This document shows, piece after piece, positions 51,441 to 58,704 of a stretch of DNA of 64,000 bases. Source of the DNA: Pelosinus baikalensis (lineage in GTDB: Bacteria; Bacillota; Negativicutes; DSM-13327); contig NZ_JAJHJB010000005.1 of the NCBI RefSeq assembly GCF_020819555.1, positions 62,001 to 126,000 of the forward strand, in the 5' to 3' direction. Position numbers and translations under genes: made by a program. The notes beneath the pieces were generated by a model, which did not search any database, was not told the origin of the DNA, and was given only the letters and a program-made list of their open reading frames with translations. Each line of letters opens with the position of its first letter. Within the stretch, counting starts at the first letter, position 1.

Positions 51441-51488
51441 ATATACAAAGAATAGCAGGGGATGGACCTTGCTATTTTTGTATATAGT
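51441..51488 (+). terminator. Terminator after dat
   Basis: ATATACAAAGAATAGCA / GCTATTTTTGTATAT stem (with small mismatches), GGGGATGGACCTT loop, 25 bases after the dat stop. Confidence 0.65.
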
Positions 51489-51529
51489 ATTAATAAGAAT
51501 TTGCGGTTAATTTTTATGGAGGCTAAACG

Positions 51530-52960
51530 ATGCAAGATAAGTTGAAGAATTTACCCTATTATCGCTGGCTGATTTTTATTGTTACTGTAATGGGGACATT
51601 TATGGCAGTTTTGGATTCTAGCATTGTAAATGTCGCTCTACCGTTAATTGCTGCTAGCTTTGGCGTAGAATTAACAGATGTGCAGTGGGTGGTAACGGCA
51701 TATTTATTGGTTATTTCAAGTTTGCTGCCCTTGTTTGGTAAGATTGGTGATATGTATGGTCGGCGTAAGATTTATTTATTAGGATTTGCGATTTTCACAA
51801 TTGGTTCACTATTGTGCAGCTTATCTAGTACGATTTGGTATTTAGTAGCTTCAAGAGTGCTGCAGGGGACTGGCGCATCCATGTTAATGTCCAATACTCC
51901 TGCGATTATAAGTGTAACATTCCCTGGCAAAGAGCGAGGGCGAGTCCTAGGAATGAATGGTACTGTAGTGGCGTTAGCTGCTATGACTGGACCGAGTTTA
52001 GGTGGGATTTTGGTAGGATTATTTAATTGGGAATGGATTTTTTACATTAATTTGCCCATTGGAATCCTTGCCTACTTATTAGGGTACTATATTTTACCGT
52101 TTGAAAAGAAATATGTAGCTGGAACTTTTGATTTTAAAGGAGCTATTTTATTTGCTTTAGGAATGACAGGTTTACTCGTGGTATTAAGTGAAGGACATGA
52201 ATGGGGCTGGAATTCTTTCATAACAGGCAGTATTGGCATTTTAAGCCTGTTATTGCTGAGTACTTTTATCTGGTTTGAAGGCAGAATTAAAGAGCCGATG
52301 ATTGATTTATCCTTATTTAAACGTTGGCCTTTTCTTGCAGGAAATGCATCGGGTTTACTATCTTTTATGGCCATGTTTTCTAATAATATGCTCATGCCAT
52401 TTTATTTGCACTCTGTATTGCTGTTGACACCAACTCAGATTGGCTTGGCAATTACTCCTTTTCCCTTATTAATGGCAATTGTCGCTCCTCTTAGTGGTTA
52501 TTTATCGGAACGAGTTAGCCCTGTACTATTAACCAGCAGCGGTTTAGGAATCTTGATGCTAGGTTTGTTCTATTTAGCTACATTAGACGCATATTCTACT
52601 ATCTGGCATGTTGCTATAGGTCAGGGAATTATGGGGATTGGTAATGGGATGTTTCAATCACCGAATAATAATAGCGTATTAAGTTCCGTGCCTGTTAGAA
52701 AAGTAGGATTAGCAAGCGGAATTAGTGCCTTGATGCGCAATGTTGGGATGGTAAGCGGTACCGCAGTAGCCGTATCTGCCTTTGAAAGTAAGAGACAGCA
52801 GGAGCTGGCAGGGGTTTTAATTCTAAATCAGGATGCATATATGAGTGCATTTTTGTCAGCATATCATCTTGCATTAATGATTGGTGCCTGTTTTGCTGGT
52901 ATTGGACTCATTATCTCATTAAGCAGAAAAGGGCATGTACATTTAAGAGTTGTTAAGTGA
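51530..52960 (+). CDS. DHA2-type MFS multidrug exporter
   Basis: 476 residues with about 14 membrane helices. Motif A GKIGDMYGRRKIYLLGF after helix 2, motif D1-like AVLDSSIVNVALPLIAASFG in helix 1, motif B-type RVLQGTGASMLMSNTPAII and motif C-type GMNGTVVALAAMTGPSLGGIL are the usual EmrB/QacA features. It exports drugs or other amphipathic compounds with proton exchange. No TetR/MarR regulator or membrane-fusion partner is adjacent, so it may work alone. Substrate unknown. Confidence 0.92.
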   Translation: MQDKLKNLPYYRWLIFIVTVMGTFMAVLDSSIVNVALPLIAASFGVELTDVQWVVTAYLLVISSLLPLFGKIGDMYGRRKIYLLGFAIFTIGSLLCSLSSTIWYLVASRVLQGTGASMLMSNTPAIISVTFPGKERGRVLGMNGTVVALAAMTGPSLGGILVGLFNWEWIFYINLPIGILAYLLGYYILPFEKKYVAGTFDFKGAILFALGMTGLLVVLSEGHEWGWNSFITGSIGILSLLLLSTFIWFEGRIKEPMIDLSLFKRWPFLAGNASGLLSFMAMFSNNMLMPFYLHSVLLLTPTQIGLAITPFPLLMAIVAPLSGYLSERVSPVLLTSSGLGILMLGLFYLATLDAYSTIWHVAIGQGIMGIGNGMFQSPNNNSVLSSVPVRKVGLASGISALMRNVGMVSGTAVAVSAFESKRQQELAGVLILNQDAYMSAFLSAYHLALMIGACFAGIGLIISLSRKGHVHLRVVK

Positions 52961-52995
52961 AAGTTGCTTCTTGCCATTCTATTTTTGGTAAAAAG

Positions 52996-53025
52996 TTGAC
53001 AAGAGTATTGTTTGTTATTTATAGT
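52996..53025 (+). promoter_or_regulatory. Sigma-A type promoter
   Basis: TTGACA (52996-53001), 18-base spacer, TATAGT (53020-53025), about 64 bases before the gene at 53089. Confidence 0.6.
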
Positions 53026-53088
53026 AAAAGTATATAGCAGTAGAAAAAGTGTAATGGCAAGGTGTATCATTAAAAGGAGGGTGAAAAA

Positions 53089-53418
53089 ATGAATCAAATA
53101 TGGTTGCGGATATTCATGGTAATGATTGGTGGCAGCGTTGCCAAATATATAGTTGTTAACCCTTTTATCTGGGTATGTATTGATTTAGCGATACTTGGGA
53201 TTGCTTATCTGATTTTAAGACGATATCCTTTTATTGATTTAAAGTCGAGCATGTCATTTCTTGGTGGACTAACAGCTGTCTCTGTTTTAATTGATTTGGG
53301 AATTATTAGCGGTCTTGTTGGTAATATTCTTATTATAGCATTGTTGGCATGGATGATATTTGGTCGCTCTCGTGGCTCTAATAATCGACCAGTGAATCGT
53401 CATAAATGGCATAAGTAA
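53089..53418 (+). CDS. Small membrane protein, unknown
   Basis: 109 residues, AAAAGGAGGGTG before the ATG. About four hydrophobic segments: LRIFMVMIGGSVAKYIVV, FIWVCIDLAILGIAYLIL, MSFLGGLTAVSVLIDLGII and ILIIALLAWMIFG, with a basic tail ending NRHKWHK. I do not recognise a family. It stands 17 bases before the ECF-S-like gene and is likely cotranscribed from the TTGACA promoter, so the two may work together. Confidence 0.7.
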   Translation: MNQIWLRIFMVMIGGSVAKYIVVNPFIWVCIDLAILGIAYLILRRYPFIDLKSSMSFLGGLTAVSVLIDLGIISGLVGNILIIALLAWMIFGRSRGSNNRPVNRHKWHK

Positions 53419-53435
53419 AGAGGGGCTTTATCACG

Positions 53436-53945
53436 ATGAGACCAAAGGTTGCGATTCTAACTCGTACAGCGTTATTGTTGGCTCTTGCATTGCTATTTCA
53501 GTCAATACGCTTGTTAATTCCTATACCGCCTTTTCTGTCTACCTTTTTAATTGGCAGCCTGATGAATAGTTGTTTTTTGATTGCTGCTGACATGGTAGGA
53601 GCGGGACCTGCTATTGTGCTTGTATCCTTAGTGCCTATAGTGGCATATTTTCAGCAAGTGTTGCCTCTTCCTATTTTTATCATACCAGTTGCATTGGGAA
53701 ATGCTATATTTATAGGAATATTTTTAATAGGAAAAAATCAGAAGTACTGGATGAAAATTCTTGCTGCTGCTGCAGGCAAAAGTATTTTTATGTATGTTGC
53801 GTTTAGTTGGTTGTTAACTTTCATTGCGATTCCCGCAAAAATTGCCGCAGGTCTACTCTTTATTATGAGTTGGCCACAATTTATAACTGGAATAATGGGT
53901 GGCATTCTTGCTGGTATGATAAAAAGACGTTTAACATTGTTGTAA
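53436..53945 (+). CDS. ECF transporter S-component-like membrane protein
   Basis: 169 residues, about five to six membrane helices. The N-terminus RTALLLALALLFQSIRLLIP and the GSLMNSCFLIAADMVGAGPA region resemble ECF S-components and small hydrophobic vitamin-permease-like proteins. The predicted ligand cannot be told. It needs EcfT and EcfA partners from elsewhere if it is a true S-component. The terminator overlaps its last codons. Confidence 0.7.
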   Translation: MRPKVAILTRTALLLALALLFQSIRLLIPIPPFLSTFLIGSLMNSCFLIAADMVGAGPAIVLVSLVPIVAYFQQVLPLPIFIIPVALGNAIFIGIFLIGKNQKYWMKILAAAAGKSIFMYVAFSWLLTFIAIPAKIAAGLLFIMSWPQFITGIMGGILAGMIKRRLTLL

Positions 53946-53972
53946 CTAACAATGTTAAACGTCTTTTTTGTT
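53922..53972 (+). terminator. Terminator overlapping the end of the ECF-like gene
   Basis: Long stem AAAAGACGTTTAACATTGTT / AACAATGTTAAACGTCTTTT around the stop codon, followed by TTTTGTTG. Confidence 0.88.
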
Positions 53973-53983
53973 GAAGTATTTAT

Positions 53984-54072
53984 TACATTTCAAATACAAT
54001 ATTCCCCCAGCGCCGCTTGCCTTGATCGTACCAGGGGTAAGCCTCCTTAAAATTTAAAAAAGAGCTATGTAC
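53984..54072 (-). pseudogene. C-terminal remnant of an unidentified gene
   Basis: On the minus strand an open frame without a start reads VHSSFLNFKEAYPWYDQGK, then RRWGNIVFEM, and ends at a TAA (53984-53986). The aromatic, low-redundancy composition looks like a genuine protein C-terminus. It overlaps the end of the metallopeptidase gene in another frame. YgjP proteins normally end at NGALIM, so it is not part of that gene. I do not recognise the parent family. Confidence 0.35.
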
Positions 54073-54802
54073 AGCTGAAGATGGCCATGATTAGTGCTCC
54101 ATTCGTGCGAAGCCATTCCCGGCATTGTTTGAAATGAGGCGAATAGTTTCCTACTTCTTGCCAAAAAGCTTGAGAATGATTCGGTATGCGCAAATGGCAA
54201 AGCTCATGAATTACCAAATAATCAATGACTTCCATCGGTGCCATGATGATTCGCCAATTATAATTGATATTGCCTTTAGAAGAGCAACTCCCCCAGCGGG
54301 TTTTTTGTTCTTTGATGGTAATTCGTTTTGGATTTACTTTTATGACCGATGCCCAAAAAGTTGTTCTTGTTACTAAGGTATTAGTAGCATAGTGGATGTA
54401 CCATTGCTTAAGGATTTTTTCTGCTGTTGCATTTATATCCTTCGCAGTTAAAGGAAGAATATTCAGCATAATTTGATTTTCTTCTAAGTGAACTGGAGGT
54501 TTATGAGTATCTTTGCTCATAAATTTAAGGATATGGGGCTGTCCTAAAAACAGTATTGCGGCATTATCACAAACTGATTTATTAATGGGGTTGGCTGCTG
54601 CAGCTGCCAATTTTGTTATTTGTTTTACAATCCACTTTCTTTTTTCAAGTACTATTTTTTCAATGCCTTCCTTGGGAAAGCGGGTAGGGGCAGTAATAGT
54701 CAAATGACTGGATGAATTTAATTTTAATTGAACCGACTTTCGATTTTTCTGATATATGATAGTATATGTTAGTTGATGATTATCAATTTTAAGTGTATGC
54801 AT
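54065..54802 (-). CDS. YgjP-like M48-type metallopeptidase (DUF45)
   Basis: 245 residues from the ATG at 54802 (GAAGGATAT upstream); an in-frame ATG at 54814 has no ribosome site. Conserved blocks: TRWGSCSSKGNINYNWRIIM followed by zinc motif VIHELCHLRIPNHSQAFW (HExxH with a downstream Asn-His), and the N-terminal family pattern VQLKLNSSSHLTITAP. The YgjP/SprT-like proteins are cytoplasmic zinc proteases of unknown substrate; some occur with restriction systems, but none is here. The C-terminus has a short extra MAIFSCT. Confidence 0.88.
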   Translation of the reverse strand: MHTLKIDNHQLTYTIIYQKNRKSVQLKLNSSSHLTITAPTRFPKEGIEKIVLEKRKWIVKQITKLAAAAANPINKSVCDNAAILFLGQPHILKFMSKDTHKPPVHLEENQIMLNILPLTAKDINATAEKILKQWYIHYATNTLVTRTTFWASVIKVNPKRITIKEQKTRWGSCSSKGNINYNWRIIMAPMEVIDYLVIHELCHLRIPNHSQAFWQEVGNYSPHFKQCREWLRTNGALIMAIFSCT

Positions 54803-54849
54803 AATATCCTTCATTAGACAGTATGGTGTAAAAATCCTGCAGAAATGAA

Positions 54850-54881
54850 AAAAAGCCTCTAATTATCGAAAATTAGAGGCT
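54850..54881 (-). terminator. Terminator after first tRNA-Leu
   Basis: Minus-strand AGCCTCTAATT / AATTAGAGGCT stem, TTCGAT loop, then seven T. Confidence 0.92.
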
Positions 54882-54890
54882 GTAAAATAC

Positions 54891-54976
54891 TGGTGCCGAA
54901 GGCCGGACTCGAACCGGCACGTGGAGTACACGTCTGATTTTGAGTCAGGTGCGTCTGCCAATTCCGCCACTTCGGC
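54891..54976 (-). tRNA. tRNA-Leu (anticodon CAA)
   Basis: 86 bases including encoded CCA. The acceptor arm GCCGAAG pairs with CTTCGGC. Anticodon loop CTCAAAA gives CAA, reading UUG. It has the long variable arm of class II tRNA-Leu (ACGTGTACTCCACGT) and a T-arm GTTCGAGTC. It is identical to the copy at 55146-55231. Its own promoter and terminator flank it. Its wobble base is a predicted TrmL target. Confidence 0.95.
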
Positions 54977-55011
54977 ATAAATTATATTGAACGCTTAGCT
55001 CAACGAATATC

Positions 55012-55040
55012 ATGATAACATAACAGACCGTTATTGTCAA
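55012..55040 (-). promoter_or_regulatory. Promoter of first tRNA-Leu
   Basis: Minus strand: TTGACA (55035-55040), 17-base spacer, TATCAT (55012-55017), 36 bases before the tRNA 5' end. Confidence 0.75.
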
Positions 55041-55103
55041 GTTGCGTAATGGAAAGTTGGGTAAAAAAGTTATAAATAGAACCAATAATGTTTTACTTTC
55101 CCA

Positions 55104-55137
55104 TGAAAAAAAGACTTAGCATAAATGCAAAGTCTTA
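55104..55137 (-). terminator. Terminator after second tRNA-Leu
   Basis: Minus-strand AGACTT-T-GCAT / ATGC-T-AAGTCT stem, then seven T, 9 bases after the CCA end. Confidence 0.85.
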
Positions 55138-55145
55138 TAAAATAC

Positions 55146-55231
55146 TGGTGCCGAAGGCCGGACTCGAACCGGCACGTGGAGTACACGTCTGATTTTGAGT
55201 CAGGTGCGTCTGCCAATTCCGCCACTTCGGC
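55146..55231 (-). tRNA. tRNA-Leu (anticodon CAA), second identical copy
   Basis: Same 86-base sequence as the copy at 54891-54976, with CCA encoded. The immediate 3' flank (AGTATTTTA on the minus strand) is also shared, so the copies come from a recent tandem duplication 255 bases apart. Promoter regions differ outside the core hexamers. Confidence 0.95.
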
Positions 55232-55279
55232 ACGTGCTAAATTGTTTGGTGTTAGGCTTTTGCTCACCAGACAATTGAT

Positions 55280-55309
55280 ATAATACCATGATAAGAATAA
55301 GCTTGTCAA
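55280..55309 (-). promoter_or_regulatory. Promoter of second tRNA-Leu
   Basis: Minus strand: TTGACA (55304-55309), 18-base spacer, TATTAT (55280-55285), about 49 bases before the tRNA 5' end. Confidence 0.72.
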
Positions 55310-55522
55310 GAATAATTTCTGTAGTTTGTATAATTATTTGTTTTTTGGAAACAATTGTATCATATATGGGTAGTCTCTCGGAAAATCCTTTATGAAGGCA
55401 AAGAATGAGCATAATTGACCCCTCAACTTGTATTCCTACGCTTATCGTTAAACTCATCCGTTGACCGTTACTACATGGCTGTTTTCTGAGAGTACATCTA
55501 TGGAGATGAGGAGGATGGTATT

Positions 55523-55885
55523 ATGGCAACAAAAATGGGGCGTTTACCTGTAAAAAAAGTTTTATTGAACAGCAAGACAGTTAGCGATGAAGGTGAATAT
55601 GAATTTATTATTGACTGTGATTCGATTTATTTTGATGTAGGGTATGATAATGAAGGTAATTTACAATTTGTTGATCAGTATTTTTATACGGATCGTAATC
55701 CTCAAGGCGATTTAAATTCTGCTGCTGAGCAAAGTCTTTTCTTAAGTGTTGATGATAATGATTTTCCTGTGAAAAGTTATCTATTAGCGAAGCAAGAACA
55801 AGGAAATGAATGGCTGCGGTTTCATGCGGTAGTGCCTAAAACAGTTGATCCTGGATATTTTCATCAAAAATACCTTGGGGAGTAA
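55523..55885 (+). CDS. Hypothetical acidic soluble protein
   Basis: 120 residues, AGGAGGATGGTATT before the ATG. Acidic, without membrane segments or Cys clusters; a mixed beta pattern (EYEFIIDCDSIYFDVGYDNE, LQFVDQYFYTDR, EWLRFHAVVPKTVDPGYF). I do not recognise a family. It is a single gene with its own terminator, following the tRNA genes on the opposite strand. Confidence 0.65.
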   Translation: MATKMGRLPVKKVLLNSKTVSDEGEYEFIIDCDSIYFDVGYDNEGNLQFVDQYFYTDRNPQGDLNSAAEQSLFLSVDDNDFPVKSYLLAKQEQGNEWLRFHAVVPKTVDPGYFHQKYLGE

Positions 55886-55918
55886 GTAGAATAATCTTTG
55901 AATCAATTTTATATCTAT

Positions 55919-55963
55919 AAGGGATGGCGTCTTTGCTATCCCTATTTTTTTTTTTTTTTTTTT
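55919..55963 (+). terminator. Terminator with 19-T tract
   Basis: AGGGATGGC / GCTATCCCT stem with a GTCTTT loop, then A and 19 consecutive T (55945-55963). Confidence 0.85.
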
Positions 55964-56293
55964 GATAAAGCCTCATATAACTATATGTAAAAATATGGTA
56001 AAATACATTAAAAATGTAATAATATGGTAAAAAAATATAATTCAATGTTAAAATGTCCATAGCAAATAAAAGTTATTGTGTCGAAATAAAGTAGGAAGGC
56101 GAATGGGGACAAGCTTGTTAACACTAGGGTACTGGGGCTTTGCATAAGAATATTCGACAAAGCAGGCTGGTTTACTTAGAATTATGTCGCAATTTTACGA
56201 AAAGAACTTAGTCTAATTTAGCAGGACTTACAATTATTTACAAGAATATTAAGTATCACTTTAATAAATAGGAAGGTAAGGAGAGGGCAAAAT
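55964..56293. other. Intergenic region before the sensor kinase
   Basis: 330 AT-rich bases with no gene I can support. It must hold the promoter of the kinase gene; I see no clear TTGACA/TATAAT pair and no long inverted repeat. The kinase ribosome site AAGGAGAGGG is at its end. Confidence 0.4.
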
Positions 56294-57433
56294 ATGTACT
56301 TAGCGGCAACTACGCAAAATAGATTAGTACATTTAGTAAAAGAAGATGAGTATAAAGAATATTTTGAATCGACGACAAATGGGATTATACATCTTGATCG
56401 AGAAATGCGCATAAAAAGTTTGAATCGGGAGGCGGAACGAATCGGAGGAGTGGATCATTCTGCTGTAATCGGAAAACGGGCGGAGATTATTTTTCGAAAA
56501 TATGGTGAACAGTTCCTGAAAATCTTTGATGTTTCAGAATATGAGGATATTAAGACTGCTAATATTAGCTTGAAAATTAATGATCAAATTATTTATCTTC
56601 ATATCGATGCATTGAGGTTGGTCGATTCTTTGGGTGATTTCAATGGTATGATCGTTATATTACAGGATGTATCTGCTGTCAGAGCTGCCATAAAGCAAAT
56701 ACAGACTACACAAATGCTAGTATCATTGGGGGAATTAGCAGCTGGTGTGGCGCATCATGTACGAACCCCCTTAACTACGATTAGTGGGTATCTGCAAGTT
56801 ATGTTAGGGCGTATTGATGATGATAAGTATACTGTACGCCGCGATGTATTAGAAACTTTACTGGGTGAAGTGTCTTATATCAATGATGTAGTAAAAGAAT
56901 TAATTCTTTTTGCAAAACCACCAGTGCAAAAAGAGCCGGGTGTTGATTTGAATCGTTTGCTGGAAGAGGCATTATTGCTAAGTTTTAAAGAGTTAGGTGG
57001 AGAAAAGATCAATATAAATAAGGAATTAGCTAAGAATCTTCCTATTATTACTGCAGATAAAAATCTTATTAAGCAAGCGATAATGAATATTATGCAAAAT
57101 GCTATAGAATCCATGGATGGGGAAGGAGTATTAAGCATAAAATCGTGGATGAATGCAGAGCTTAGTATGTTGGTGCTTGCAATAAATGATACTGGGGCAG
57201 GAATAACACCGGAAATATTGTCACGTATATTTGAACCTTTTTATACAACTAAATTGGATCGAGTCGGGTTGGGGCTGCCTATTGCCAATCGTATTATTGC
57301 AGAACATGGTGGTTTTGTTAATATTAGTGTAGGTGAAAAAGGCGGTACAAAGGTACATATTTATTTGCCAATTGTTGATGATTGTACCAATCGCCTAGCA
57401 GTAGTGCATCAACAAATCTTAAACTTACAATAA
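56294..57433 (+). CDS. PAS-domain sensor histidine kinase, sporulation type, orphan
   Basis: 379 residues, soluble. PAS domain at about 20-135 (YFESTTNGIIHLDREMRIKS, MIVILQDVSAVRAAI). The HisKA dimerisation box is LGELAAGVAHHVRTPLTTIS, where the residue after the phospho-His is His instead of the usual Glu. HATPase boxes are NAIES, NDTGAGI, EPFYTTK and GLGLPIANRII. The architecture resembles sporulation kinases KinE/NtrB-like that feed Spo0F/Spo0A. No response regulator is adjacent. AAGGAGAGGG precedes the ATG. The missing acidic residue could alter phosphotransfer or phosphatase behaviour. Confidence 0.88.
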   Translation: MYLAATTQNRLVHLVKEDEYKEYFESTTNGIIHLDREMRIKSLNREAERIGGVDHSAVIGKRAEIIFRKYGEQFLKIFDVSEYEDIKTANISLKINDQIIYLHIDALRLVDSLGDFNGMIVILQDVSAVRAAIKQIQTTQMLVSLGELAAGVAHHVRTPLTTISGYLQVMLGRIDDDKYTVRRDVLETLLGEVSYINDVVKELILFAKPPVQKEPGVDLNRLLEEALLLSFKELGGEKININKELAKNLPIITADKNLIKQAIMNIMQNAIESMDGEGVLSIKSWMNAELSMLVLAINDTGAGITPEILSRIFEPFYTTKLDRVGLGLPIANRIIAEHGGFVNISVGEKGGTKVHIYLPIVDDCTNRLAVVHQQILNLQ

Positions 57434-57545
57434 TGTGATCCTTGTTATTTTTAAAATATAGGAAAATTATATATCCTGTCATATGCACAGAACATCCTTC
57501 ATATATGTTTAGTGTTCTTTAATTTTTGACAAAGAAGGGATGTCT

Positions 57546-58478
57546 GTGTTTTGTTTTTCAAGGATTGCAATCAGCATATTTTTCCTGTTGTTTTTAATCC
57601 TCTTACCGATTAGTGCTGCGGCGCAGCAAAATGATTCACCTCAGATTATTATTAATTTGCCTAGCCGCACTTTGCAATTGTATTATGGTAATTCAATGAG
57701 CAAAGAATATTATGTAGCGATTGGTAAGCCCTCTACACCAACTCCCATGGGTAATTTTTATATTGTCAGTAAGGAACGTGATCCCATTTGGATTCCCCCA
57801 GGACGTAATTATGTTGTAATGTCAGGACCTGATAATCCCTTGGGGTATCGTTGGATGGAGTTCTTACCTTTATATGGAATACATGGAACCAATGCTCCTT
57901 GGACAATTGGCATGGCAGTATCGAATGGCTGCGTGCGAATGTTAGAGGAGGAAGCGGAAGAGCTGTTTGATATTGTTACGAATGGTACGCCAGTAACAAT
58001 AACTTACGAGCGGATTAAAATTGATATTGGAAAGAGTGGGAAAGCATCAATTAGGATTTATCCGGATGTTTATGGCTATAATACTATTACTTTAGCTGAT
58101 GTGAATGCAAAATTAGCTGAATATGGATATAAGGGCTTTGTAAATGAAGAGTTTTTGTCAGCGATTCTAAGAGAAGAGAGTGGTAAACAAGTAGAATTTG
58201 CCAAGGAGCAGAATATAAGAATAAATCATACTCGATTGGAGCAGAAAGGAATTTTGGTTGGCAATTCCGCTTATCTGCCAGTTTGGGCTGTTGCTGCAGC
58301 CTGTAAAAGTGGTTTTATATGGGATGCTAAGAAAGAGTTAATTTGGAAAGATAATATTGCATATAAAGGTCTGATAAAAAATGATATTATTTATAGTAAA
58401 ATAGAAGATATTGAAAAGTTATTTAGCTTACGGACGGATTTTCAAGAAAATGATGAGTTAGAGCTCAATAGTGATTAA
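57546..58478 (+). CDS. L,D-transpeptidase (YkuD) with signal peptide
   Basis: 310 residues from a GTG at 57546 with AAGAAGGG 6 bases upstream; an ATG at 57540 abuts the ribosome site. Signal peptide: hydrophobic IAISIFFLLFLILLPISAAA, cleavage likely after AAA. The YkuD domain at about 35-165 has IHGTNAPWTIG and catalytic VSNGCVRM (Cys). The C-terminal half resembles a copper-amine-oxidase N-terminal-like domain (ILVGNSAYLPVWAVAAACKS, WKDNIAYKG), common in exported Firmicute proteins. It cross-links 3-3 peptides in peptidoglycan outside the cytoplasm. Confidence 0.9.
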   Translation: MFCFSRIAISIFFLLFLILLPISAAAQQNDSPQIIINLPSRTLQLYYGNSMSKEYYVAIGKPSTPTPMGNFYIVSKERDPIWIPPGRNYVVMSGPDNPLGYRWMEFLPLYGIHGTNAPWTIGMAVSNGCVRMLEEEAEELFDIVTNGTPVTITYERIKIDIGKSGKASIRIYPDVYGYNTITLADVNAKLAEYGYKGFVNEEFLSAILREESGKQVEFAKEQNIRINHTRLEQKGILVGNSAYLPVWAVAAACKSGFIWDAKKELIWKDNIAYKGLIKNDIIYSKIEDIEKLFSLRTDFQENDELELNSD

Positions 58479-58569
58479 AGGCAGCATTACGTAGCGTTAT
58501 TAGTATCAATATAAAAAAGTGTTATTTATTAGAGTACTGATAAAAGTAACTTATTTAGCATAAAATAGA

Positions 58570-58616
58570 AAAAGGATGCCGGGATAGATTTCCTTCTATT
58601 CCAGCATCCTTTTTTA
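58570..58616 (+). terminator. Terminator before polA
   Basis: AAAAGGATGC / GCATCCTTTT outer stem with inner GG-ATAGA / TCTAT-CC pairing, followed by TTTAAATA. It terminates the L,D-transpeptidase gene. Confidence 0.8.
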
Positions 58617-58704
58617 AATAAAAAAAATAGGAAATATAAAGGGATTTTGTAACTGTTTAGCTAAGTATATAAAGTTGAAATTTATTAATTAAGGTGGTAA
58701 GCAT

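Noticed and set aside
55945..55963. 19-T tract as a phase-variable promoter element
   Set aside because: It directly follows a good hairpin and is explained as a terminator tail; no gene start lies within promoter distance.
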